From the NCBI RefSeq assembly GCF_000337835.1, contig NZ_AOLM01000016.1:1-64000 (forward strand): a stretch of 64,000 nucleotides of DNA, given 5' to 3'. This stretch comes from Haloferax sulfurifontis ATCC BAA-897 (GTDB taxonomy: Archaea > Halobacteriota > Halobacteria > Halobacteriales > Haloferacaceae). Position 1 is the stretch's first letter; the number at the start of each line of letters is the position of its first letter. This document shows, in pieces, positions 29,079-38,133 of the stretch. The translations under genes and the position numbers were made by a program. The notes beneath the pieces were generated by a model that did not search any database, had not been told where the DNA came from, and saw nothing but the letters and a program-made list of their open reading frames with translations.

Positions 29079-30374
29079 ATGAGCGACGACGACAGCCCGG
29101 GCTTCCACACGCGGAGCCTCCACGCCGGACAGAGCCCCGACTCAGCGACGGGCGCGCGCGCCCCGCCGCTGTACCAGACCACCTCGTACGTCTTCGAGGA
29201 CGCCGCCGACGCGGCCGCGCAGTTCGCCCTCGAAAAGCCGGGCCACATCTACTCGCGGCTGATGAACCCGACCGTCGGGATGTTGCAGGAGCGCCTCGCC
29301 TCGCTCGAAGGCGGCGTGGGCGCGGTCGCCACGTCGTCCGGGATGGCCGCGTTCGACCTCGCCACCTTCCTGCTCGCCTCGGCCGGCGACAACATCGTCT
29401 CCGCGTCGTCGCTGTACGGCGGGACCTACACCTACCTCACCCACACCGTCGAGCGCCGCGGCGTCACGACCCGGTTCGTCGACACCCTCGACGTGGACGC
29501 CTACGAGGAGGCCATCGACGACGACACCGCGTTCGTCCACCTCGAAACCATCGGCAATCCGGCGCTCGTGACGCCCGACATCGAGGCCATCGCCGAGGTC
29601 GCCCACGACCACGGAACCCCGCTTTTCGTGGACAACACGTTCGCGACGCCCTACCTCTGCAACCCCATCGAACACGGCGCGGACCTCGTCTGGCAGTCCA
29701 CGACGAAGTGGATTCACGGGGCCGGCACGACCATCGGCGGCATCCTCGTCGACGGCGGCACCTTCCCGTGGGACGAGTACGCCGACGACTACCCCGAAAT
29801 CGCCAAGCCGAACCCGGCGTACCACGGCGTCAACTTCGACGAGACGTTCGGTCCCGCCGGCTTCACCTACGCCGCCATCGCCCGCGGCCTGCGCGACCTC
29901 GGCAACGCCCAGTCGCCGTTCGACGCGTGGCAGACGCTCGAAAAGCTCGAATCGCTCCCGCTTCGGATGCGCGCGCACTGCGAGAACGCCCAGGCCGTCG
30001 CGGAGTTCTTAGACGACCACGAGAAGGTGTCGTGGGTGAACTACCCGGGCCTCGAATCCCACGAGACCCACGAGGAGGCCTCGAAGTACCTCGACGGGGG
30101 CTACGGCGGCATGATTACCTTCGGCCTCACCGACGGCTACGAGGCCGCCAAGGGCACCGTCAACAACGTCGAACTCGCGTCGCTCCTCGCCAACGTCGGC
30201 GACGCGAAGACGCTCGTCATCCACCCGTCGTCGACGACCCACCAGCAACTCACCGAAGACGAGCAGGCCGCCGCGGGCGTCACGCCCGACATGGTCCGCC
30301 TGTCGGTCGGTATCGAGGACGTCGACGACATCATCGACGACCTCGACCAGGCAATTCGCGCCGCGTCGAACTGA
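29079..30374 (+). CDS. metY: O-acetylhomoserine sulfhydrylase paralogue, second copy
   Basis: A 431-residue paralogue of the copy at 26389, with the same framework ([27 protein letters not shown], Schiff-base Lys210 in QSTTKWIHGAGT). It differs from the first copy mainly in the C-terminal half (GPAGFTYAAIARGLRDLGNAQ). It starts at the ATG following GGTCGAGGT, 126 bases after metX, so it may be in the same transcript or have its own promoter. The two copies may divide sulfide donors or favour cystathionine gamma-synthase activity; sequence alone cannot separate these. Confidence 0.9.
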   Translation: MSDDDSPGFHTRSLHAGQSPDSATGARAPPLYQTTSYVFEDAADAAAQFALEKPGHIYSRLMNPTVGMLQERLASLEGGVGAVATSSGMAAFDLATFLLASAGDNIVSASSLYGGTYTYLTHTVERRGVTTRFVDTLDVDAYEEAIDDDTAFVHLETIGNPALVTPDIEAIAEVAHDHGTPLFVDNTFATPYLCNPIEHGADLVWQSTTKWIHGAGTTIGGILVDGGTFPWDEYADDYPEIAKPNPAYHGVNFDETFGPAGFTYAAIARGLRDLGNAQSPFDAWQTLEKLESLPLRMRAHCENAQAVAEFLDDHEKVSWVNYPGLESHETHEEASKYLDGGYGGMITFGLTDGYEAAKGTVNNVELASLLANVGDAKTLVIHPSSTTHQQLTEDEQAAAGVTPDMVRLSVGIEDVDDIIDDLDQAIRAASN

Positions 30375-30524
30375 ACGCGCCCGACGCGGGCGAGTCGTTC
30401 CCGGTCGCCGCATCGGCGTCGTCGTCGGCATCGACATTGGCATCGGCGGCGGCGTCGGCGGTGGCGGCGAACTGACCGGCGACCGACCGCCGTTCCTTTT
30501 ATTCCCGCGCCAGTAGGTGACTGC

Positions 30525-31685
30525 GTGGTAGAAGCACTCCTCTTCGTCGGTCTCCTGGTGGCAGTGTTCGTCGGGTTCAACATCGGCGGCTCGTCCACGG
30601 GGGTCGCCTTCGGCCCCGCGGTCGGGAGCGACGTGCTCGGGAAACTCGCCGCCGCGGCCCTGATGACCGGGTTCGCGCTCCTCGGCGGGTGGACCCTCGG
30701 GAGGGAGGTCGTCGCCAAGATGGGCGGCGAAATCGTCCCGCAAAACGAGTTCACGCTCGCGGCGAGCGTCGCCGTCCTCTTTTTCGTCGGCTTCGCGCTG
30801 TTGGTCTCCAACACCTTCGGCGTCCCCGCCTCCACGTCGATGACGGCGGTCGGGGCCATCGCGGGTCTCGGCCTCGCCCACGGGTCGCTCGACGCCGGCG
30901 TGATGCTCGAAATCATCTCGTGGTGGATCGTCGCGCCCGTCATCGCCTTCTGGGTCTGCGCGGTCATCGGGCGGTACGTCTACCCCTACCTCGACGCGTG
31001 GCTCAAACTCGACCGGAGTCCCGGCGCGCTGGTCGCGCTCGACCGCGACGGCGGCGTTCCGCGGCCGCGACTCGGGCCGAACACGACCTACCGCGAGTTC
31101 GGCAGCACCGTCCTCGTCGTCGTCGTCGCCTGTTACATGGCGTTTTCGGCGGGCGCGTCGAACGTCGCCAACGCGGTCGCCCCGCTCGTCGGCAACGGGG
31201 CGCTCGAAATGAACACGGGCATCCTCATCGCCGGCGGCGCAATCGGCCTCGGCGCGTTCACCATCGCCCGCCGGACGCTCGACACCGTCGGCAACGACCT
31301 CACGCAACTGCCCATCCTCGCGGCGCTCATCGTCGAGACGGTGAGCGCGTCGCTCATCTCCTTCCTGTCGGCCATCGGCATCCCCGCCAGCCTCGCCGTG
31401 AGCGCGACGATGTGCATCGTCGGCCTCGGCTGGGGCCGGGCGACCCGCACCGTCACCATCGGCGAGGCCCTGAGCGGCGGCGAGGCCCCGAAAGTGTCTG
31501 TCAACGCGCTCGCCGCCGAGCGAGAGGACGAGGTCCCGAAGATGGGCGAGGAAGCGCCGGACGAACTCTCCGCACAGGACCTGTTCGACCCCGGCACGAC
31601 CGGTCGCGTCATCTTCTTCTGGATGCTCACGCCCTCGCTTTCGGCCATCGCGTCGTACGCGTTGTTCTCGGCTGACATTATCTGA
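30525..31685 (+). CDS. PiT-family inorganic phosphate permease
   Basis: A 386-residue membrane protein with about ten hydrophobic segments and the two PiT repeats: [18 protein letters not shown] near the N terminus and [17 protein letters not shown] in the second half. It starts with GTG at 30525, preceded by a T-rich CCTTTTATT element about 30 bases upstream. It imports phosphate, probably with H+ or Na+. The cytosolic loop between the halves (about 140-185) and the acidic tail near 330-360 are charged. Its neighbours (met genes and ferredoxin) give no functional hint. Confidence 0.92.
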   Translation: MVEALLFVGLLVAVFVGFNIGGSSTGVAFGPAVGSDVLGKLAAAALMTGFALLGGWTLGREVVAKMGGEIVPQNEFTLAASVAVLFFVGFALLVSNTFGVPASTSMTAVGAIAGLGLAHGSLDAGVMLEIISWWIVAPVIAFWVCAVIGRYVYPYLDAWLKLDRSPGALVALDRDGGVPRPRLGPNTTYREFGSTVLVVVVACYMAFSAGASNVANAVAPLVGNGALEMNTGILIAGGAIGLGAFTIARRTLDTVGNDLTQLPILAALIVETVSASLISFLSAIGIPASLAVSATMCIVGLGWGRATRTVTIGEALSGGEAPKVSVNALAAEREDEVPKMGEEAPDELSAQDLFDPGTTGRVIFFWMLTPSLSAIASYALFSADII

Positions 31686-31762
31686 CGCGCTCGCCCGTCG
31701 CGTCGGCCGATTCGGAACCATCACGGTCAACAATGAAACAAACGGGCGGCCATCGCCGCGGT

Positions 31763-31777
31763 GCGAATCGAATTCGC
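31763..31777. promoter_or_regulatory. Palindrome upstream of the ferredoxin promoter
   Basis: GCGAAT and ATTCGC are perfect complements around CGA. The site lies about 20 bases upstream of the TATA-like TCTAAT (31794-31799), a typical place for an activator. Confidence 0.45.
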
Positions 31778-31825
31778 CGCACGGAACAGCAAAGTCTAAT
31801 GGGGTGGCCTTCGAATCCTCTGTCG

Positions 31826-32215
31826 ATGCCCACGGTAACCTACCTCAACTACGAAGTTCTCGACGACAACGGCTGGGACCTCGACGACGACGACCTCTTC
31901 GAAGAGGCGGCCGACGCCGGTCTCGACGCTGAAGACTACGGTGAGATGGAAGTCAACCAGGGCGAGTACATCCTGGAAGCCGCCGAGGCTCAGGGCTACG
32001 ACTGGCCCTTCAGCTGTCGCGCAGGTGCCTGTGCGAACTGCGCGGCCATTCTGAAAGAGGGCGAAATCGACATGGACATGCAGCAGATCCTCTCCGACGA
32101 GGAGGTCAACGACAAGAACGTCCGTCTCACCTGCATCGGTTCGCCCATCGAGGACGAGGTCAAGATCGTCTACAACGCGAAGCACCTCGACTACCTCCAG
32201 AACCGCGTCATCTGA
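31826..32215 (+). CDS. fer: Halophilic plant-type [2Fe-2S] ferredoxin
   Basis: A 129-residue ferredoxin of the haloarchaeal type. The acidic insertion (about 20-60) that adapts the plant-type fold to salt is present, and the cluster cysteines lie in [10 protein letters not shown] with the fourth in LTCIGS. It is an electron carrier for the 2-oxoacid:ferredoxin oxidoreductases and other central reactions. A longer frame starts at 31733, but ATG 31826 matches the mature protein start [14 protein letters not shown]. It follows TCTAAT by about 27 bases, so the mRNA is nearly leaderless. Confidence 0.96.
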   Translation: MPTVTYLNYEVLDDNGWDLDDDDLFEEAADAGLDAEDYGEMEVNQGEYILEAAEAQGYDWPFSCRAGACANCAAILKEGEIDMDMQQILSDEEVNDKNVRLTCIGSPIEDEVKIVYNAKHLDYLQNRVI

Positions 32216-32334
32216 GGCGCCCACCCGCACATTTCTTTCGACGCGCCGACCCGTGACCCGCGGGTACGCCGTTTGTCCGCCCCGCGAACCGCGAGGCCGA
32301 CAGCGATTTGTCCCGCGATGCAGTCGCTTTTCTC

Positions 32335-33276
32335 GTGTCGAGGTTCACGACCGCCGCCCGCGAGCTCCGCGCCGACCTGCACCTCCCGACCGAAGCGACC
32401 GAACTCGGCCGAATCGGACTGTTTCTCGCCTGTCTCACGGTGGCGAGCGCGGTCAGCTACTGGGTGGCGCTCAGGCTCCTCGGCGTCCCGGTAGTCGGCG
32501 CGCTCTCGTCGCCGAACGTCGCCGGACTCGCGGTTCCGACGCTGGTCTACGCGCACTATCGCGGCGTCTCGATTTCGTTCGGACTCCCCGAGCGCTCCCG
32601 AATCGCCGACGCGCTGGCGACGGCCCTCGCGCCGGGACTCGCCGTCGTCGCGGCGAGCGCCCTCTTCGCGGTCGGCTTCGACGCCTCGTTCGCCGCGCTC
32701 GTCGGGTGGACGTACCACCCCGAGGCGTCGGTCGTAACGGCGGCAGTTCAGGCCGCCGAAGACGTGGCGCTCGCGGGGCTCGGGTTCGGACTCCTCGTCG
32801 CGGTCGTGTTCGACCTCGTCTCGTCGCGGGTCGGCCTCTCGCCCGCTCGCGCGGTCGCCGCGACGGCCGCGCTCGCGACGCTCTTTCGCTCGGTGCTTCG
32901 CGACGCCGCCTTCACGCTCGTCGTCTTCCCGAAACCGTGGCGGGTCACCATCGTTTCCCTCCTCCTCGTCGCCGCCGTCTGCGGTTGCGTCGCCGCCGGC
33001 GTGACGTACCGAAGCGCGGTCGAGCGGTCGCTTCGCCCGCTCTCGCGGCCGGCGCTCGCTCCCGTGTTCGCCTTCGGACTGCTCGGCGTGGTCGCGCTCG
33101 GAACCGCCTTCGCCGACGTTCCCGGCGGCGTCGAACACGCCTTGCGGGCGCTCGCGTTCGGGATCGCCGCCCTCGGCTACCACCGCTCGGCGTCGGTGTG
33201 GGTTCCCGCGGCCGCGATGGCGCTGTTCTCGCTTTCGATTCGACTCGTCGCGTTCGTCGAACTCGCGGCGTTCTGA
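32335..33276 (+). CDS. Hypothetical membrane protein (about seven to eight segments)
   Basis: A 313-residue integral membrane protein, very hydrophobic from residue 25 on, with no charged signature in the loops that I recognise. The loop SPNVAGLAVPTLVYAHYRGVSI and the Arg-rich loop near YRSAVERSL are notable. GTG 32335 is taken as start. An in-frame TTG nine codons upstream is possible but TTG is rare here. CPBP-type or transporter-like architecture is conceivable; no catalytic motif is visible. Function unknown. Confidence 0.7.
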   Translation: MSRFTTAARELRADLHLPTEATELGRIGLFLACLTVASAVSYWVALRLLGVPVVGALSSPNVAGLAVPTLVYAHYRGVSISFGLPERSRIADALATALAPGLAVVAASALFAVGFDASFAALVGWTYHPEASVVTAAVQAAEDVALAGLGFGLLVAVVFDLVSSRVGLSPARAVAATAALATLFRSVLRDAAFTLVVFPKPWRVTIVSLLLVAAVCGCVAAGVTYRSAVERSLRPLSRPALAPVFAFGLLGVVALGTAFADVPGGVEHALRALAFGIAALGYHRSASVWVPAAAMALFSLSIRLVAFVELAAF

Positions 33277-33349
33277 CCCGTCGTCGGGGTCGGTTTCAGG
33301 ATTGATACCCGTCCCGAACACCTAACTCCCCTGCCCCCAGTCTGCGGGT

Positions 33350-34402
33350 ATGTTCGGTATCGGCACGCTCCCCGACCTCCTGCGGTTGGCGGTGCTCCCC
33401 GTCCTCGCGTGGACCGCGGTACGCGACGTTCGCACGCGCCGCGTCCCCAACGTCGTCTGGTATCCGCTGGCCGCGCTGGGCCTCGTCCTGCTCGCGTGGG
33501 AACTGGTCGGCCACCTCCCGCCCGAGACCGTCTTCGACCGACTCTATCTGATTCGCGTCGGCGTGAGCGTCTGTCTCGTCGTCCCGCTTTCGTACCTGTT
33601 CTGGCGGCTCGGCGGCTTCGGCGGCGCGGACGCGAAGGCGCTCATGGTGTTCGCTATCCTGCTCCCGACGTTCCCCAGTTACACCCTCGCCGGGACGGAG
33701 TTCCCGCTCGCCGCCACCCGCCTCGGCGTGTTCTCGATGACGATTCTCACGAACACCGTCATCGTCGGCCTCGCGTACCCGCTTTTCCTCGCCGTCCGGA
33801 ACCTCGCCGACGGCGAGTTCGAGTTCCCCATCTCGTTCGTCGGCCGCCGCGTCTCCGTGGCGTCGCTCTCGACGGCCCACGGCCGCCTGTTCGAGTCGCC
33901 CGAGGGAATCACGCGGAACGGCCTCGACCTCGACGCGCTCCGGATGTACCTCCGCTGGCGCGGCCTCACGTTCGCGGACCTGCTGGCGGACCCCGAGGCC
34001 CTCCGCGACCCCGCGAGCATCGACGAGACGTTCGACCCGACCGACGGCGCGGTCCACCGCGCGGCCACCGACGGCGGCACGTCGGCCGATTTCGACGGCG
34101 ACGGCGAGACCGTGGACGCCGCCGGCGGAGACGCTCCCGGAGACGACGGCCGCGAAGCCGACCCTGACGCGTCGCTCGACGACCCGTGGGGCGCGGCCCG
34201 GTTCCTCGACAGCATCGAGGGCACCGCCTACGGCACGTCGCCGGAGAAACTCCGCGGCGGACTGGACCTCGTGACGTCCCGCGAGTCGGTGTGGATCTCG
34301 CCGGGCATCCCGTTTCTCGTCCCGATGTTCGTCGGCCTCGTCGTCGCGTTCGTCTACGGCGACGTCCTCTTCGGCGTCCTCGGCGCGCTCGGCATCGTCT
34401 GA
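33350..34402 (+). CDS. pibD: Archaeal prepilin/preflagellin peptidase
   Basis: A 350-residue A24-family aspartic protease. It processes type IV pilin-like and archaellin precursors at the inner membrane face. The two catalytic aspartates are Asp26 (RDVRTRRVPN) and Asp94 in the GxHyD motif GGADAKALM. About six to eight hydrophobic segments are split by a large cytosolic insertion (about 165-310) rich in Asp/Gly, which is longer than in the methanogen FlaK relatives. In Haloferax volcanii this enzyme is needed for archaella and adhesion pili; no pilin genes are in this window. Confidence 0.94.
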   Translation: MFGIGTLPDLLRLAVLPVLAWTAVRDVRTRRVPNVVWYPLAALGLVLLAWELVGHLPPETVFDRLYLIRVGVSVCLVVPLSYLFWRLGGFGGADAKALMVFAILLPTFPSYTLAGTEFPLAATRLGVFSMTILTNTVIVGLAYPLFLAVRNLADGEFEFPISFVGRRVSVASLSTAHGRLFESPEGITRNGLDLDALRMYLRWRGLTFADLLADPEALRDPASIDETFDPTDGAVHRAATDGGTSADFDGDGETVDAAGGDAPGDDGREADPDASLDDPWGAARFLDSIEGTAYGTSPEKLRGGLDLVTSRESVWISPGIPFLVPMFVGLVVAFVYGDVLFGVLGALGIV

Positions 34403-34483
34403 GTCGTCGTGGAGCGCCGGGCGGGCGCGCCTTCCCCGCGGCGACGCACAAGAGATAACCCCCGCCACCGCGTGGCCCGAATC

Positions 34484-34852
34484 ATGACCGTCGATGTCGA
34501 CTTCGGCGAGGACGGCCTCGTCCCCGCCGTGGCGCAGGACGCCGACTCCGGAGAGGTGCTCATGCTGGCGTACGTCTCGCCGGAGGCGCTCGACCGGACC
34601 ATCGAGACGGGCCGGGCGCACTACTACTCGCGGAGTCGCGACGAACTCTGGGAGAAGGGCGCTTCGAGCGGCCACACACAGGAGATTCGGGAGGTCCGCG
34701 TCGACTGCGACGCCGACACCCTGCTGTACCTCGTCGACCAGAACGTCGGCGCGTGCCACACCGGTCACCGGTCGTGTTTCTACCGCACCGTCGAGGGCGA
34801 GCACGTCGGCGAGCGCGTCTTCGACCCCGACGCGGTCTACGACGACGAGTGA
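34484..34852 (+). CDS. hisI: Phosphoribosyl-AMP cyclohydrolase
   Basis: A 122-residue monofunctional HisI. It has [10 protein letters not shown], the metal-binding [11 protein letters not shown] and the Cys/His cluster [13 protein letters not shown]. It opens the purine ring of phosphoribosyl-AMP in step three of histidine synthesis. The HisE pyrophosphohydrolase domain often fused in bacteria is absent. Start chosen at ATG 34484, where the family begins ([19 protein letters not shown]). It lies 82 bases after pibD, far from the other his genes. Confidence 0.95.
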   Translation: MTVDVDFGEDGLVPAVAQDADSGEVLMLAYVSPEALDRTIETGRAHYYSRSRDELWEKGASSGHTQEIREVRVDCDADTLLYLVDQNVGACHTGHRSCFYRTVEGEHVGERVFDPDAVYDDE

Positions 34853-34954
34853 CCGATGCGAGCCGACCGATGACGACACCGACCGGCGGGGCGGCCGGGG
34901 TGACCACCGCCGCGACCGCCGCGGCGACACACCGATGACCGAGTTCCCGGAGCG

Positions 34955-35206
34955 ATGGTGAACGTCAGTCCGATTTCGCTGGTCGCCATCGTCGTGGGGC
35001 TGGGCTGTTTCGCCCTCGGCGGCCGACTGCTCAAGAGCGCCGCGGCCGCCCGCCGGGTCGCCCGCTCGGACGACCCGGAGTTCGTCCTCGACCCGACCCG
35101 CGAGGACCCGCCGGACGACGAACTCGACGGCGACGACCTCGAACGCGGCTTCATGCTTCTGGTGTTCGGCGCGCTGGCGCTCTTGTTCGCGGCGATTAGC
35201 CTGTGA
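34955..35206 (+). CDS. Small membrane protein, 83 residues
   Basis: Two hydrophobic segments (about 6-24 and 65-82) with an acidic hinge between them (SDDPEFVLDPTREDPPDDELDG in part). The second segment ends at the C terminus. No catalytic motif. It follows hisI by 103 bases and is convergent with glmM. Function unknown. Confidence 0.65.
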   Translation: MVNVSPISLVAIVVGLGCFALGGRLLKSAAAARRVARSDDPEFVLDPTREDPPDDELDGDDLERGFMLLVFGALALLFAAISL

Positions 35207-35251
35207 GCGGCGCGTGAAAAGAGGTTCTTTCCGGTCGGTTCTGCGGTCGAG

Positions 35252-36616
35252 TTACAGCGTCGCGACCGCGCTTCGGAGCGCGTCGGCGGCGTCCTCGGCG
35301 AGTTCGGTCGCGCGCTCCTCGGAGCGAGCCTCGGCGTAGACGCGGACTTTCGGCTCGGTCCCGGAGGGGCGGACGAGCACCCACGCGTCGCCGTAGTCGA
35401 GGCGGTAGCCGTCGGTCGTGTTCGGCGTCGCGTCGGCCGATTCGGCGTAGTCGGCGGCGGCGTTGAGCATCGCCGTCAGCTCGGCTTCCTCGTCGTATTC
35501 GAGGTTGATGCGGACGTTGTAGTAGTCCTCGTAGGGCGCGACGAGCTCGCTCGGCGGGCGCTCGGCGACGAGTTCGAGGAACTTCGCCGCGATGTACGCG
35601 CCGTCGCGGACGAGGCGGTAGTTGGGGTAGAACACGCCTCCGTTGCCCTCGCCGGCGACGGGGACGTTCCGGCCCTCGCGCCAGAGTTCGCGGACGCGGG
35701 TGATGAGGTTCGTCGCGCCGATGGGCGTGAGTTCGAGGTCGGCGCCGACCTCCTCGCAGACGTCGACGAGGCGCTGGGAGACGTTCACCGCGGAGACGGT
35801 CGCGTCGCCCGGTTCGAGGGCGGCGGCCGCGAGGGCGGCAAGCGACGCCTCGCCGGAGATGCACTCGCCGCGCTCGTTCACGAAGACGGCCCGGTCGGCG
35901 TCGCCGTCGTGGGCGATTCCCACGTCGGCGTCGGTCGCGCGGACGAGGCGTTCGAGGTCGCGGAGGTTCTCGGACACCGGTTCGGACTGGCGACCGGGGA
36001 AGTGGCCGTCGGGCTGGGCGTTGACGGTGCGGACCTCACAGCCGAGTTCGCGGAGGAAGTCGGGCGTGACGAGCGACCCGGCGCCGTGGCCGGGGTCGAG
36101 CGCGACCGTGAGGTTCGCGGCGGCGATTTTCTCGCGGTCGACGTTGGCGAGGAGGTCCTCGCGGTAGTCGTCGTTCGCGGTCCCGACCGACCGGACGCTC
36201 CCGACGCCGTCCCACTCGGCCACGTCGAACTCCTCGGCGAGGATGTGGTCTTCGATGCGCTCTAGCTCCTCGACGGCGAGTTCGACGCCGTCGTCGCCGA
36301 CGAGCTTGACGCCGTTGAACTCCGGCGGGTTGTGCGAGGCCGTGATGACGACGCCCGGAACGGACTGGTTCTCGCAGTAGCGGACCGCCGCGGGGGTGGG
36401 GACGACGCCGAGGTCGTCCACGTCGACGCCGACGCTCGCCAGCCCGGACTCGGCGGCGTTGACGAACATCTCGCCCGTCGTTCGGGTGTCCCGTGCGATG
36501 GCGACCCGGTCCGCGTTCCAGACCGTGCCGGCGGCCTTGGCGACGCGGAGGACGAACTCCGGGGTGAGGCTCTCACCCACCACGCCGCGGGTGCCGCTGG
36601 AACCGAAGAGTTTCAT
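35252..36616 (-). CDS. glmM: Phosphoglucosamine mutase (phosphohexomutase family)
   Basis: A 454-residue alpha-D-phosphohexomutase. The phosphorylated active-site Ser94 is in TASHNPPEF, the Mg loop is DGDADR (near 240), the sugar-binding loop is GEGNGGV (near 320) and the phosphate loop RPSGTEPKVR is near 420. It opens MKLFGSSGTRGVVGE, typical of archaeal GlmM or PMM/PGM. Start chosen at ATG 36616, because a longer upstream extension lacks family residues. It makes glucosamine-1-P for UDP-GlcNAc or interconverts mannose/glucose phosphates. The specificity assignment is by family length and start and is less sure than the family. Confidence 0.92.
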   Translation of the reverse strand: MKLFGSSGTRGVVGESLTPEFVLRVAKAAGTVWNADRVAIARDTRTTGEMFVNAAESGLASVGVDVDDLGVVPTPAAVRYCENQSVPGVVITASHNPPEFNGVKLVGDDGVELAVEELERIEDHILAEEFDVAEWDGVGSVRSVGTANDDYREDLLANVDREKIAAANLTVALDPGHGAGSLVTPDFLRELGCEVRTVNAQPDGHFPGRQSEPVSENLRDLERLVRATDADVGIAHDGDADRAVFVNERGECISGEASLAALAAAALEPGDATVSAVNVSQRLVDVCEEVGADLELTPIGATNLITRVRELWREGRNVPVAGEGNGGVFYPNYRLVRDGAYIAAKFLELVAERPPSELVAPYEDYYNVRINLEYDEEAELTAMLNAAADYAESADATPNTTDGYRLDYGDAWVLVRPSGTEPKVRVYAEARSEERATELAEDAADALRSAVATL

Positions 36617-36711
36617 TGAGTGTGTGTGAACCCCGGCGCGACAAAGCCGTTCCGAACTGTTGGTTCGCTTGTTACGTTCGTCGCCCGATTGGCGTCGCCC
36701 ACTCCGGGGTG

Positions 36712-36803
36712 CCGTATTCGGGGTGTCGCATCCGAGTCGCCGTCTCCGGTCTCGGGGCGCTGTATCCGGCCACCCTGTCGCCGTATCCGGTGCGTTTACG
36801 CAC
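36712..36803 (+). promoter_or_regulatory. hisA upstream region: repeated motifs and a palindrome over the promoter
   Basis: Related 10-mers occur at 36712 (CCGTATTCGG), 36726 (TCGCATCCGA), 36760 (CTGTATCCGG) and 36781 (CCGTATCCGG). The last touches the palindrome GTGCGT-TT-ACGCAC (36790-36803), which contains the likely TATA element (TTTACG) of hisA. Together they look like operator sites. Confidence 0.45.
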
Positions 36804-36824
36804 GCCGCTCGCCCACGGTGACGT

Positions 36825-37541
36825 ATGTTCCCGGAGTTCGAAGTCGTCCCCGCGGTCGATATGCAAGACGGCGAAGTCGTCCAGCTGGTGCAGGGCGAAC
36901 GCGGCACCGAGAAGACCTACGGCGACCCGGTCGAGGCCGCCCGCCGCTGGGTCGACGCCGGCGCGGAGACGCTCCACCTCGTCGACCTCGACGGCGCGTT
37001 CGAGGGCGAGCGGAAGAACGCCCCGGCGGTCGACGCCGTCCTCGACGCGGTCGACGTGCCGCTCCAACTCGGCGGCGGCATCCGCACCGCAGACGACGCC
37101 CGCGACCTCTTGGACCGCGGCGTCGACCGCGTTATCCTCGGCACCGCGGCCGTCGAGAACCCCGACATCGTCGCCGAACTCGCCGCCGACTACCCCGACG
37201 GCGTGATGGTCAGCCTCGACGCGAAAGACGGCGAGGTCGTCGTCTCCGGCTGGACCGAGGGCACCGGCCTCGACCCCGCCGAGGCGGCCGCCCGGTACGA
37301 GGAACTCGGCGCGGCGGCCATCCTCTTTACCGACGTCGACGTGGAGGGACAGCTCGAAGGCGTCCACCTCGAGACGACCTCGGCGGTCGTCGACGCGGTC
37401 GACATCCCGGTCGTCGCCTCCGGCGGCGTCGCCTCGCTCGACGACGTCCGCGCGCTCCGCGAGGCGGGCGCGGCGGCGACCGTCGTCGGGACCGCGCTCT
37501 ACGAGGGTCGGTTCACGCTCGAAGAAGCCATGGAGGCGTAG
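36825..37541 (+). CDS. hisA: ProFAR isomerase
   Basis: A 238-residue half-barrel-duplicated TIM barrel. The first catalytic Asp12 is in VPAVDMQDG, the second half carries LDAKDGEVVVSGW, and the phosphate sites GGGIRT (first half) and ASGGVAS (second half) are intact. It isomerises ProFAR to PRFAR in histidine synthesis. The start at 36825 is about 27 bases after the palindrome/TATA region, so the message is probably leaderless. Confidence 0.96.
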   Translation: MFPEFEVVPAVDMQDGEVVQLVQGERGTEKTYGDPVEAARRWVDAGAETLHLVDLDGAFEGERKNAPAVDAVLDAVDVPLQLGGGIRTADDARDLLDRGVDRVILGTAAVENPDIVAELAADYPDGVMVSLDAKDGEVVVSGWTEGTGLDPAEAAARYEELGAAAILFTDVDVEGQLEGVHLETTSAVVDAVDIPVVASGGVASLDDVRALREAGAAATVVGTALYEGRFTLEEAMEA

Positions 37542-37564
37542 CCGCGTCGCCGGCGCGCCGAGAC

Positions 37565-37632
37565 AGTCCGAGACGCCGCGACCGCTACGCGTCGAGATAG
37601 TCCGAGACGCCGCGACCGCTACGCGTCGAGAT
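37565..37632. repeat. 34-bp tandem duplication at the 3' end of a small gene
   Basis: Two identical 34-bp units, 37565-37598 and 37599-37632, begin with AGTCCGAGACGCCGC. The boundary falls within the last codons of the minus-strand gene ending at 37619. The outer copy, read in the same frame, would encode an alternative end (SDYLDA and stop) after the real stop. Confidence 0.85.
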
Positions 37633-37810
37633 ACGCGCTCGCGGCGGCAACGAGGCTCTCGACGGTTCCGTAGACGCCGACGGCGACGAACAGCGCGCCG
37701 ATTACCACGGTCACGGGGCGCGAGGTCGCGAGGAAGGGACCGGCGAGGACGAGCATGCTGACCGTCACGACGTCCCGCTTCGGGCTGGCGGTCGCTCCGC
37801 GACGCATCAT
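37619..37810 (-). CDS. Small membrane protein, 63 residues, one to two segments
   Basis: Starts MMRRGATASPKRDVVTVSMLVLAGPF and continues with hydrophobic residues to VESLVAAASAYLDA. It has a basic N terminus, then one or two hydrophobic segments. A GTG 10 codons upstream (37840) is an alternative start. It sits 54 bases downstream of a 48-codon gene of similar type and ends in the tandem duplication. Function unknown; the two may be one operon. Confidence 0.55.
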   Translation of the reverse strand: MMRRGATASPKRDVVTVSMLVLAGPFLATSRPVTVVIGALFVAVGVYGTVESLVAAASAYLDA

Positions 37811-37864
37811 TCGCTCGCCCCCGGACGGCTCGGCTCCCACCGCGTCGATTCGCTCCCCGTCATT

Positions 37865-38011
37865 TCAGACGCCCCCGCCGATCACCGCCGCCGCGACCGC
37901 GAGCGTCACCAGCGCGACGCCGAGCGCGACAGCGACCCCGGACCGCGCGGTAAGCAGGAGCCCCCCGACGCAGATAGTGTACCCCACCACCAGCGCTCCC
38001 TTTCGATGCAT
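37865..38011 (-). CDS. Very small membrane protein, 48 residues, two segments
   Basis: Starts [20 protein letters not shown] and continues [20 protein letters not shown] to the end. Two hydrophobic segments are divided by the loop TARSG. It lies directly upstream of the 63-residue membrane protein. Coding bias and tight spacing support it; no family is recognised. Confidence 0.55.
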   Translation of the reverse strand: MHRKGALVVGYTICVGGLLLTARSGVAVALGVALVTLAVAAAVIGGGV

Positions 38012-38104
38012 ACCCCACCCTACGCGTCCAAAACCATGAACGTCCGTCAGACGAGCGTCTGACGCGTCGGCATCGAGAATCGCCCCGCGCGGCGACGAGA
38101 ATCC

Positions 38105-38111
38105 CTATATG
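38105..38111 (+). promoter_or_regulatory. TATA element of hisB
   Basis: CTATATG is centred 26 bases before the ATG at 38134, predicting a leaderless message. Confidence 0.65.
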
Positions 38112-38133
38112 CGCGGCCCGCCTCGAACGCGAC

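Noticed and set aside
35252-36907. A longer glmM start at 36907 adding about 97 residues.
   Set aside because: The extension is Arg/Cys-rich and unlike the family. MKLFGSSGTRG at 36616 is the conserved start.
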